This document shows positions 1 through 6,118 of a stretch of DNA of 6,118 bases, in pieces. The position numbers and the translations under genes were made by a program. How positions within the stretch are numbered: the first letter of the stretch is position 1; each line of letters starts with the position of its first letter. The notes beneath the pieces were generated by a model. It saw only the letters and a list, made by a program, of their open reading frames with translations, was not told the origin of the DNA and made no database searches. The stretch is taken from assembly GCA_047620505.1 (NCBI GenBank), contig JBLHKS010000319.1:1-6118 (forward strand), given 5' to 3'. Source of the DNA: JBLHKS01 sp047620505. Lineage in GTDB: Bacteria; Verrucomicrobiota; Verrucomicrobiia; Verrucomicrobiales; DEV007.

Positions 1-58
1 TTCGAGACTGATTCGAAGCCTGTAGATTCCGTCTTCTCAGCGTTGGGCTGCCGACCTC

Positions 59-2449
59 CTAGACCCCACTCGGCATCAAAAAATCCAGAAAGTTTTCCAC
101 ACCGTTGTCGTTGATGACGTGGAGCAGCGAGTCCGCCGACTGGGTAACGAGATGAATGTAATCGCGCTGTTCGTCGGTCAGCTTCGTCGCCTGGATCAGT
201 TCGGACATGCCGATGATTCCGTTCATCGGCGTGCGGATTTCGTGGCTCATGTTGGCGAGGAAGTCGCTCTTGGCGCGGCTGGCTTCCTCGGCCTGCACTT
301 TGGCGGCCTCCAACGCGACCTGGACCTGCTGCCGCTCGAAAACCCGCCCGACCTGATCGCCGACGCTTTCGGCCACCCGCAGGAGACCTTCGTCCGGTTC
401 GAGCCGCTCTTCGGTGAAAAATTCGAGCACCGCCATGATCTCGTCCTGCACCTTGATCGGGAAGGCGAACGCGCTGCGCAGCCCCAGCTCGCGGCAGTGT
501 TTGGCGCGCGGGAAATTCGAATCCTCTAACACATCCACTATCCAGTGCGCGTTCCCCGATTCCCAGACCCGGCCGGGTAAGCCGACGCCGCTGGTGAACG
601 TCGTCTCCTCAGTAACCTTGCGGAATTCTTCGCAACCCTCCACGGCGGAAGTCCGCCAGATGGAAGTCGAATTCAGCACTTCCCCGGCTTCGTCCGGAAG
701 GTAGACGTGGCCGACGGGCCAGTGCGTTGCCGAGCAAACTTCGTCAATGCACATCTGCAGGGCCTGGTTGAAGCTCGTGCTCTCCGACGCCATCGCAACG
801 GCCCGGTGCAGCAGGCTCGCCTCCATCGCCTGCCGCGCCAGCAGCTGCTCGCTCCTTTTGCGTTCGGTCAGGTCGATGATTCCGGCGAGAACCCGTGGCC
901 CCTCGCCGGTCTGGATCGGGTGCAGTCCGATTTCGACCGGGATCAGGCTGCCGTCCTTGCGCTGACCGAAAAGATCGCGCCCCTGGCCCATCCCGCGCAC
1001 CGCCGGTTCTTTCATGAAGCCCGAAACCATCTGGTGATGCCCGGGGCGGACGGCGTCCGGCACGAGAACGTCGATGCTCTGCCCAAGCAGCTCTCCGTCA
1101 GAATAACCGAAAAGCTGCGACGAAGTCTGATTGAGCATCACGATCGTTCCGCTTTCGTTGACCATGATCATCCCGCTGGGCGAGGACTCGATCACGGTTC
1201 GCGATTCCTCCTCCCGCCGTTTCAGCAGCAGCTCGCTCGTTTTGACCGACGCGCGCATCTGGTTAAAGGCGTTTGTCAGGTCGCCCAACTCGTCGCCGTT
1301 CGCGATCGGGAGATCCTCTTCCAGCTCGCCCGCGGCCATCTTTTTCGTCGCCTCGGACAGCGCTTGAATCGGACCCATGAGCCGGGCCGTCCCGCGCCGC
1401 GAGACAAACCAAGCCGCGCCGCCCAAAACCGCCATCAGGATCGCTGACATCCCGATCGCCACGCTGCTCATCCGCTGTAGCCGGGCTGCATCGACCGCGA
1501 CCTGCTCGCTTCGCCGTTCCGCCAGCGCGGTCAGCATCCCGGTGACTTCCCGCGCTATCGGAACCGCTTCCTGACGCAGAAGATAGCGAGCGCGATTCCA
1601 ATCCGGCGCTTCCCGGAAGGCGATTACCTCCTCGGCGAATTCGATGTGCGAAGGCAACCGCATATCAATCGCTTCGAGCAGTGTCCGTTGATCCGGCGTC
1701 AGGCTTTGCGTGTCCGCGCGAAGATCGGCGAGCCGCTGTTGCGCGATCCCGGCCTGCGAGCCGAACATGAGCTCATCCGCTCCGACGCCGGACTGAACGA
1801 AAGCGCCGAGCGCCGTCTGACTGCGCGAAAACGACCCGCGAAAATCGGCCATCGCGGCAAACGCGCGGTTCGGCCGATTCGGGTCATCCAAGGCCTTTTC
1901 CAGCTCGATCATCGCGGTGATCGTTTGATAAATCTCATCCCCCGACGCGCGCAGCTTGTCGCCGAACAGATCACTGGCCGGCTCGTTCCCCGGCGTCTGG
2001 GCTACGTCCTCGATCCACCACTGGACCTCCTTCAATTCGCTCAACGCGCGTTTCGCCTCCGCGATCGCCTCTCGATCCTCCTCGGCCCCATCGCCGCTCA
2101 ACGCCTTCAAACTCGCCATCGCCGGATCGATCTGATCGGCCCAAGCGCTCCGCCGCTGCTGCCGGAATTTTTCATCACGGATCACGACCCAACCGCGCAA
2201 CTGAGCCAGTGTCCGCTCCACCCCTTGCAGCGCGCTCCGCGACTCCTGAGCCATCGGCGCCGTCACCTGCGCGAGGTCCGCCGTCCGCGCCCGCATGAAA
2301 AACGTGAATCCGAGAATCAGCGCGAGGATTCCGAGCCCGATCGCCGCGACCGCCATGTGAGAACGCAGCATCCGCGGCCCAAGCTTCCTCGACCGCCACA
2401 GTTCGAGCGCCGAAACTTTCAGACCGGCCGGTTTGGAATTAGCCGGCAT
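59..2449 (-). CDS. Membrane sensor histidine kinase (HAMP-PAS-GAF-HisKA), truncated before the ATPase domain
   Basis: This 796-residue protein has the layout of an inner-membrane sensor kinase. Seen in order: a TM helix at about 33-52; a mostly helical, probably periplasmic region at 53-327 containing an LRGWVVI segment; TM2 at about 328-350; HAMP at about 350-402; PAS at about 415-530, ending DLTERKRSEQLL; GAF at about 558-705; then HisKA from about 725 with the H-box LANMSHEIRTPMNG, phospho-acceptor H736. Family members normally continue after HVIND with ILDFSKIEAG and a HATPase_c domain, often followed by receiver domains. Here the match ends at D781, and 15 unrelated residues lead to a TAG stop. 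Without N, G1 and G2 boxes it cannot bind ATP by itself, so it is either a broken gene or depends on another kinase. The ATG at 2447-2449 has an AAGGA site and lies one base after the stop of the repeat-protein gene, so co-expression is likely. Domain calls are confident; the physiological signal is unknown. Confidence 0.9.
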   Translation of the reverse strand: MPANSKPAGLKVSALELWRSRKLGPRMLRSHMAVAAIGLGILALILGFTFFMRARTADLAQVTAPMAQESRSALQGVERTLAQLRGWVVIRDEKFRQQRRSAWADQIDPAMASLKALSGDGAEEDREAIAEAKRALSELKEVQWWIEDVAQTPGNEPASDLFGDKLRASGDEIYQTITAMIELEKALDDPNRPNRAFAAMADFRGSFSRSQTALGAFVQSGVGADELMFGSQAGIAQQRLADLRADTQSLTPDQRTLLEAIDMRLPSHIEFAEEVIAFREAPDWNRARYLLRQEAVPIAREVTGMLTALAERRSEQVAVDAARLQRMSSVAIGMSAILMAVLGGAAWFVSRRGTARLMGPIQALSEATKKMAAGELEEDLPIANGDELGDLTNAFNQMRASVKTSELLLKRREEESRTVIESSPSGMIMVNESGTIVMLNQTSSQLFGYSDGELLGQSIDVLVPDAVRPGHHQMVSGFMKEPAVRGMGQGRDLFGQRKDGSLIPVEIGLHPIQTGEGPRVLAGIIDLTERKRSEQLLARQAMEASLLHRAVAMASESTSFNQALQMCIDEVCSATHWPVGHVYLPDEAGEVLNSTSIWRTSAVEGCEEFRKVTEETTFTSGVGLPGRVWESGNAHWIVDVLEDSNFPRAKHCRELGLRSAFAFPIKVQDEIMAVLEFFTEERLEPDEGLLRVAESVGDQVGRVFERQQVQVALEAAKVQAEEASRAKSDFLANMSHEIRTPMNGIIGMSELIQATKLTDEQRDYIHLVTQSADSLLHVINDNGVENFLDFLMPSGV

Positions 2450-2450
2450 C

Positions 2451-3413
2451 TCAGTCCTTCAGCCAGTCGGGATTCTCTTCCACCTTGCGCAGCAGCTGCT
2501 CCATCTGCGAGCAGACGATGCCGATCCGCTGATAAACGTGGGAAGGCAGTTTTCGGCCCGGATTGAACACCTTTCGCGGCGGCGCCGCCTCACCGGATTC
2601 CGTGTGGAGATGGTCCAGCTCCGACACCAGCAATGCCGCGATGTCGTAAACGTCGCTCGGCTCCGCGCCGGCAATTTGATCCGCCTCGACCAGCAAGTTC
2701 AACATCGGGACACCGGACATTTCGCCAATCGCGCGAACTTCGCCAAAACAGCCGACCAGCTTTTCGTAAACATCCTCGGGCCGTTTTCGGCGCTCAAACG
2801 TCGGCGGCTCCGGTGGCGAACTCACCTCGCCCGGCGAATCCAGCAAGCGCGACAAATACGCGATCGCCAACGTGACTTCCTGATAAACATCGCCCGGCGC
2901 GTATTTGCGATCCAGCAACCGGTTCAACTCGCGGTTCGCACTAACAATCGAGTTAAACACATCGGAAGGCTCCTTCGCGGCGTCAATCGCGGGTGCCTCC
3001 GCTTCATCGCTGATTCCAAGCGCGGTTTTCACCGTCCGCACCCGCTCCAGCGCTGCGGTCACCACCATGAACACGTGTTTCGGCGCGATCCCGCCCTGCG
3101 GGGGCTTCGGCTTGTCGATCTGCTCGTGAGTGTGCTCGAAGGCGAGTCGGTTCGCCTTTTGAAACAATGTCAGGGCCTGAAAATACACTTCCCGCGGTTC
3201 AGCTTTCTCCACGCGGAACGGAGGCGTCTCGACTTCACCTTTCCCCATCTCAAGCCGGATCAGTTCCAGTTCGGCGCGAAGCAGGGCGACCTCCTGATAG
3301 ACATGTGCCGGGGTCTTGTCCGCGGATGCTTCCGACTGCGCCTGCCCCCAAAGGGACGGCACCACTAACGAGATAAGGAATGTCGTTGCAAACCGACCGC
3401 AACTCTTTGCCAT
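2451..3413 (-). CDS. Predicted secreted protein made of eight ~38-residue P-x-[DEH]-V-[YF] repeats
   Basis: I do not recognise a named family. From the ATG at 3411-3413 the product is 320 residues. It opens with a Sec-type signal peptide: MAK, a hydrophobic core FATTFLISLVVPSLWG, then a possible cleavage site after GQA; there is no lipobox cysteine. The mature part is eight units, each starting P-x-[D/E/H]-V-[Y/F], followed by an amphipathic helix of about 20 residues and a proline-rich linker. An upstream TTG (3494) or ATG (3491) would add about 27 residues before the signal peptide. That ATG overlaps the preceding gene's stop as TGATG, but the extension is polar and would bury the signal peptide, so 3413 is preferred although no Shine-Dalgarno site precedes it. 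The stop is one base from the sensor-kinase start. A periplasmic scaffold or ligand-binding role with that kinase is inference. TPR or HEAT-like folds are alternatives, but the unit is not a recognisable TPR consensus. Confidence 0.8.
   Translation of the reverse strand: MAKSCGRFATTFLISLVVPSLWGQAQSEASADKTPAHVYQEVALLRAELELIRLEMGKGEVETPPFRVEKAEPREVYFQALTLFQKANRLAFEHTHEQIDKPKPPQGGIAPKHVFMVVTAALERVRTVKTALGISDEAEAPAIDAAKEPSDVFNSIVSANRELNRLLDRKYAPGDVYQEVTLAIAYLSRLLDSPGEVSSPPEPPTFERRKRPEDVYEKLVGCFGEVRAIGEMSGVPMLNLLVEADQIAGAEPSDVYDIAALLVSELDHLHTESGEAAPPRKVFNPGRKLPSHVYQRIGIVCSQMEQLLRKVEENPDWLKD
2454..3314 (-). repeat. Protein-level tandem repeat array, eight units, ~38 residues each
   Basis: The anchors, read in order, are PAHVY, PREVY, PKHVF, PSDVF, PGDVY, PEDVY, PSDVY and PSHVY. 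The spacing from one valine to the next is 38, 38, 38, 24, 39, 40 and 38 residues. The short fourth unit lacks the linker. Linkers of units 1, 2, 5 and 7 carry PP pairs (for example ETPPF, KPKPP, PPEPP, APPRK). The DNA copies are strongly diverged, so the array is old and kept by selection at protein level rather than a recent duplication. Confidence 0.8.
2455..2459 (-). promoter_or_regulatory. Shine-Dalgarno site for the sensor kinase
   Basis: On the minus strand AAGGA lies five bases before the kinase ATG, inside the last codons of the upstream repeat-protein gene. It supports the chosen start and translational coupling of the two genes. It is notable because the repeat-protein and DUF1501 starts in this window have no clear site. 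Confidence 0.6.
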
Positions 3414-3490
3414 AATCAGGATAGTGGCGCACCGAGGACTCTGGCGCAAGCTAGACTCGTCCAGTTCCCGCAGGTTACTAGGGTTCTCCA

Positions 3491-4171
3491 TCAATCCAGA
3501 GAATCCATGAGTTCATGCAACTTACCAACAAGCGTTTCTTCGATCCCCGGGGCCCAGGTATTTGGATGGATCGTCGAACGAGCATAACGCATCGAACTTT
3601 TCCCTTCGTAGCCGCCTTCTTTTAAGACGCGGTCGCTTGGAATGTAGCCCATCACATCATTTGAGTAACCCGCGACCCAAACAGGTGCACCCAGCTTTTC
3701 GCCGAGTTCACGCTTGAGCCGTAACGAATAATCAATCGTGGTTTCACCACCCACCGCAACCATCGTCAGCGACTCGCCGAAGCGGATCGCCTGAACTGGA
3801 ACCGGGTAACTCTTCGGCAGAGAACCCGTAGAATCGAGTTCGACCAAAAGGAACTCCGCGTAGAGCTTGTCGTAACCGCTGGTGGTCTCAACTCGCTCCA
3901 GCAGCTACTCACGAGTCGGGGGCTCCGCGTAGGCAACTTCGGGCCACGCAATCGCACTTTTCAACGGGCCAGCCAACGGCGTTGGCGTGGTTTCCAGGGC
4001 GGCTTCGATCGCCGTGGCCATGCTCCGACCGTGACGCTCGACAAGCGGGACGAGACGACGGGGGTACGGATTCTGATCGCCCGAGCAGCCGTTCAGAAAC
4101 ATCGCAATCACCCCTGGATGATCCGCTTCAAAATGATATGGTGGGGTAATTTTTTCAACGACGTGCGCCAA
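3491..4171 (-). pseudogene. Neutral/alkaline ceramidase-like gene remnant, 5'-truncated with an in-frame amber stop
   Basis: Two minus-strand reading-frame pieces (4171-3905 and 3847-3491) lie in the same frame and join through a single TAG at 3907-3905. Conceptual translation runs ...EPPTRE-stop-LLERVETTSG..., where a glutamate codon (GAG to TAG) would restore it. Hallmarks shared with planctomycete neutral-ceramidase-like proteins are NGCSGDQNPYPRR, then VERHGRSMATAIEAAL, KSYPVPVQAIRFG, VAVGGETTIDYSLRLK, and WVAGYSNDVMGYIPS followed by GGYEG. By analogy with characterised ceramidases, the glutamate in GGE and the tyrosine of GYIP match late zinc ligands. The N-terminal half with the histidine ligands is missing: upstream of about 4171 the frame reads no family sequence and closes at a TGA (4201-4199). 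These enzymes hydrolyse N-acyl sphingoid bases; the remnant is unlikely to. The 4171 boundary is the TTG limit of the readable piece, not a real start. A sequencing error at the amber is possible but would not explain the missing 5' half. Confidence 0.8.
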
Positions 4172-4190
4172 AGAAGATTCGGTCCTACTA

Positions 4191-4228
4191 CGAACGCGTC
4201 ACAAAAAAACGAACGCGTCACAAAAAAA
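4191..4228. repeat. Two tandem copies of a 19-bp unit ending in an A-run
   Basis: The unit CGAACGCGTCACAAAAAAA occurs perfectly at 4191-4209 and 4210-4228, and the second A-run is two bases longer. It sits just outside the 5' break of the ceramidase remnant and contains the palindrome ACGCGT. It looks like a slippage or repair duplication; no transposon end is recognisable. Confidence 0.9.
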
Positions 4229-4557
4229 AATTGAATATATATAGGAGTTAGAAAAGGGGCGATTTTGTGATCATGAGCGATCCGTTCGGGTTTGGCAAGA
4301 ATCAAAATGAATTCGGCTCAGCAATTGACCGGGCCCCTCTGATTGGAACGATTCCGGCGATGAGCCGATGGAAATAAGGAGGCATTTAGGGACTTTAACT
4401 ACTTACATGCGCGCGGCGTCCCGTCTTTGTCAATTGACGGACGATGATTCGACTGAACCTCGCGATTGATTGAATGTCGCTTTGATACCAAAAATTCTCA
4501 AACCGCGCAAGACGGGCGCAACATCCCGGCGACTGTTTCCGTGCAATTGATCGACCC
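4199..4557. other. Gene-poor intergenic stretch with AT-rich island and weak inverted repeats
   Basis: No convincing gene is visible between the ceramidase remnant and the DUF1501 start. The left end is AT-rich (A-runs, then TTGAATATATATAGG at 4231-4245). Inverted pairs seen are TCGGCTCA at 4313-4320 with TGAGCCGA at 4361-4368, GGAA-CGA-TTCC at 4345-4355, and CCGTC at 4421-4425 with GACGG at 4436-4440, which overlaps the palindrome GTCAATTGAC (4429-4438). A perfect AAGGAGG at 4376-4382 has no start codon at a usable distance. The DUF1501 promoter must lie here unless the gene is read from further left, but I could not identify -35 and -10 boxes with confidence. Confidence 0.6.
4273..4377 (+). 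CDS. Doubtful 34-residue ORF
   Basis: ATG to TAA encodes 34 residues beginning MSDPFGFGKNQNEFG and ending MSRWK. There is no Shine-Dalgarno site at normal distance (the nearest G-run is about 16 bases upstream), no signal peptide and no family I recognise. It is the only plus-strand small ORF here with a plausible amino-acid mix. It may be chance, or the 5' stub of a lost gene. Confidence 0.15.
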   Translation: MSDPFGFGKNQNEFGSAIDRAPLIGTIPAMSRWK

Positions 4558-6015
4558 ATGAACCCTTTCGCCAAACCCCAAAACACCTTCTGCGGACAAA
4601 CCAATCGCCGCGAATTTCTCGGCAATGTCGCTGGCGGATTCACCGCGACCGCACTGACCGGATTGCTCGCCGGAGACGGGTTCTTCAACTCAGCAGATGC
4701 TAGCGAAAACCCGCTCGCCGTCCGCCCTCCGAAACTGCCGGGAACGGCTAAGCGCGTGATCTTCATTTTCTGCTATGGCGGTCCGAGCCACATCGACACC
4801 TTCGACTACAAGCCGACGATGTACGGGATGGACGGCAAGACCGTCGACGTGAAAACCTTCGGTCGCGGCGGAAAGAAAAATCAGGGCCGGATCGTCGAGC
4901 CGAAGTGGAAGTTCAAGCAGTACGGCGAGAGCGGAAAGTGGGTCAGCGATCTCTTTCCCAATGTTGGCTCTTGCGTCGACGACATCGCATTCATGCATTC
5001 GATGACTGCCGACTCGCCGATTCACGGCTCGGCTTTGTTGATGATGAACTGCGGTTCGGTCATCAGCGGCAAGCCGTCGATCGGTTCCTGGGTCAACTAC
5101 GGGCTCGGCAGCGTGAACGAAAACCTGCCCGGATATGTTGTGATGCTTTCGAAGAAGGGCGGCCCGATTTCGGGCGCGAAAAACTGGACCAGCGGGTTCA
5201 TGCCGGCTTCCTACCAGGGAACCTATTTCCGGAGTCAGGGCGAGCCGATCCTCAATCTGAAAAACGCCAACGGAATGAGCGAGACGGAGCAGCGCATCGT
5301 GCTCGATTCGTTGAATCAGCTCAACAACGGCCATCTGCAGAATCGCTTCGACAACACGAATCTGTCCGCGCGGATTTCGAGTTACGAACTGGCTTACAAG
5401 ATGCAGGCGAACGCGCCTGAGGCGATCGACGTCGATTCCGAGTCGGAAGAGACGAAGTCGCTCTACGGTCTCGACTCGCCGCAGACCGAAGATTTCGCGC
5501 GCAAATGCATCCTCGCCCGCCGCTTAGCCGAGCGCGGCGTCCGCTTCATCCAGGTTTATTCCGGTGGCGCGCACAACGATGATAACTGGGATGCTCACGG
5601 CGATCTCGAGAAGAATCACAACTACCACGCTGGCGGCACGGACAAGCCGATTGGCGGTTTGCTCAAGGACCTCAAGCGGCGGGGAATGCTCGACGACACG
5701 CTCGTCGTTTGGGGAGGCGAATTCGGTCGTCAGCCGACCGCCGAATACGCCAAAGGCACGGGCCGCGATCACAACAGCTACGGCTTTACGATGTGGATGG
5801 CGGGTGGCGGTGTGAAAGGCGGAGTCAGCGTCGGCCAAACCGACGAGCTGGGAAGCATGGCCGTCGAAAATCGCTATCACGTGAAACATCTCCACGCGAC
5901 GATTCTGTCGTTGTTAGGGCTGGACCCGAACAACCTTTCGTTCTTCCACGGCGGGCTGGATCAAAAACTTGTCGGCGTTGAAGGCGCGCAGTCGATTCGC
6001 GAGGTGATTGCCTGA
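4558..6015 (+). CDS. DUF1501 family protein with twin-arginine signal
   Basis: This 485-residue protein is a full-length DUF1501 member (PF07394), a family that is abundant in Planctomycetes and Verrucomicrobia and related to the alkaline-phosphatase/sulfatase fold. The N terminus has a Tat motif TNRREFL (residues 15-21), then GNVAGGFTATALTGLLAG, so it is probably exported folded. Family motifs follow: FIFCYGGPSHIDTFDYKP (about 69-86), SPIHGSA (153-159), RRLAERGVRFIQV (331-343) with WDAHGD (344-349), DDTLVVWGGEFGRQP (379-393), GRDHN (402-406), and HATILSLLGLDP near the C terminus (446-457). The biochemical activity of the family is not established; hydrolase-like activity is inferred from the fold. 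These genes often follow a DUF1549/DUF1553 cytochrome-type gene, but none is present upstream here. The ATG at 4558 has no Shine-Dalgarno site but places the Tat motif at a normal distance. Confidence 0.93.
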   Translation: MNPFAKPQNTFCGQTNRREFLGNVAGGFTATALTGLLAGDGFFNSADASENPLAVRPPKLPGTAKRVIFIFCYGGPSHIDTFDYKPTMYGMDGKTVDVKTFGRGGKKNQGRIVEPKWKFKQYGESGKWVSDLFPNVGSCVDDIAFMHSMTADSPIHGSALLMMNCGSVISGKPSIGSWVNYGLGSVNENLPGYVVMLSKKGGPISGAKNWTSGFMPASYQGTYFRSQGEPILNLKNANGMSETEQRIVLDSLNQLNNGHLQNRFDNTNLSARISSYELAYKMQANAPEAIDVDSESEETKSLYGLDSPQTEDFARKCILARRLAERGVRFIQVYSGGAHNDDNWDAHGDLEKNHNYHAGGTDKPIGGLLKDLKRRGMLDDTLVVWGGEFGRQPTAEYAKGTGRDHNSYGFTMWMAGGGVKGGVSVGQTDELGSMAVENRYHVKHLHATILSLLGLDPNNLSFFHGGLDQKLVGVEGAQSIREVIA

Positions 6016-6016
6016 G

Positions 6017-6118
6017 TTAGCGAAACGACGGAGGCGGCCGCCCGGCTTTGAACGCGTCCAGCGCGCGATGCGCCAGTGGAAAACGCTGCTCGCTGTGGCG
6101 CAATTCGGGACGGGCCTC
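6017..6118 (-). CDS. Possible 3' end of a convergent gene, runs off the window
   Basis: A minus-strand frame is open from the window edge for 33 codons to a TAA at 6019-6017, ending ...LDAFKAGRPPPSFR. Third positions are mostly G or C, like the other genes here. Its stop is one base from the DUF1501 stop, so the two genes would converge tail to tail. The product cannot be named from this piece. A competing plus-strand start (ATG at about 6068, reading MRQWKTLLAVAQ) cannot be excluded, so confidence is moderate. Confidence 0.4.
   Translation of the reverse strand, partial: EARPELRHSEQRFPLAHRALDAFKAGRPPPSFR

Noticed and set aside
93..101. TTTTCCACA, one mismatch from a DnaA box
   Set aside because: A single isolated copy with no cluster, no dnaA or dnaN nearby and no AT-rich unwinding region; expected by chance.
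707..1447. 246-codon plus-strand ORF opposite PAS and HAMP
   Set aside because: No recognisable domain, and the minus strand carries well-conserved PAS and HAMP sequence. Antisense shadow.
1646..2566. 306-codon plus-strand ORF opposite the kinase N-terminal region
   Set aside because: The translation is arginine- and proline-rich without any domain or signal peptide, and the opposite strand encodes a clear sensor region. It is a high-GC shadow.
2433..3368. 311-codon plus-strand ORF opposite the repeat protein
   Set aside because: It mirrors the repeat gene, with arginine-rich low-information sequence and no motif; the minus strand has the signal peptide and regular repeats.
3414..3450. TTGCGC, 17-base spacer, CACTAT as a promoter for the repeat protein
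   Set aside because: Only about half of the consensus bases match, and transcription would begin practically at the start codon; too weak to call.
4108..4305. 65-codon minus-strand ORF spanning the 19-bp repeats
   Set aside because: It owes its length to T-runs that read as phenylalanine and overlaps the ceramidase remnant in another frame; no family sequence.
4421..4440. CCGTC/GACGG inverted repeat as a transcription terminator
   Set aside because: The stem is five pairs with a ten-base loop and no T-run follows on either strand; no gene ends just before it.
4690..5334. 214-codon minus-strand ORF within DUF1501
   Set aside because: It lies wholly opposite conserved DUF1501 motifs and has no motif of its own.

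Overview
The window reads as a chromosomal segment from a member of the Planctomycetes-Verrucomicrobia-Chlamydiae (PVC) group, more likely a soil or aquatic verrucomicrobium or planctomycete. The evidence is a twin-arginine DUF1501 protein, a remnant of the neutral-ceramidase-like family common in these phyla, genes with few clear Shine-Dalgarno sites, and moderately high GC. No tRNA, rRNA, CRISPR array, transposase or integrase is visible.

Left part (1-3413, minus strand): a two-gene unit. The first gene, entering from the right, encodes a predicted secreted protein of about 320 residues. Its mature part is almost entirely eight copies of a proline-[any]-[D/E/H]-V-[Y/F] unit, spaced close to 38 residues apart. 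One base after its stop starts a membrane sensor histidine kinase: TM, long periplasmic helical domain, TM, HAMP, PAS, GAF, HisKA. The kinase stops inside the HisKA domain and has no ATP-binding domain. Its last 15 residues and the 58 bases beyond do not look like kinase sequence. The pair looks like a periplasmic helical-repeat protein working with a membrane sensor whose output end has been lost.

Middle (3491-4557): a decayed neutral-ceramidase-like gene on the minus strand. It keeps the second half of the catalytic domain, is cut off at its 5' side, and is interrupted by one in-frame amber codon. Next to the 5' break are a 19-bp tandem duplication with A-runs and an AT-rich island. A gene-poor stretch of about 360 bases follows, holding only a doubtful 34-codon ORF, an orphan Shine-Dalgarno sequence and weak inverted repeats.

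Right part (4558-6118): a complete plus-strand DUF1501 gene with a Tat signal, without the usual DUF1549/DUF1553 partner beside it in this window. It is followed one base later by the likely 3' end of a convergent minus-strand gene that runs off the edge.

The window combines an intact-looking export protein and a sensor system with signs of local decay: a truncated kinase, a nonsense-bearing gene fragment and short duplications. The best candidate for something undescribed is the 38-residue repeat protein and its translational linkage to the sensor kinase.
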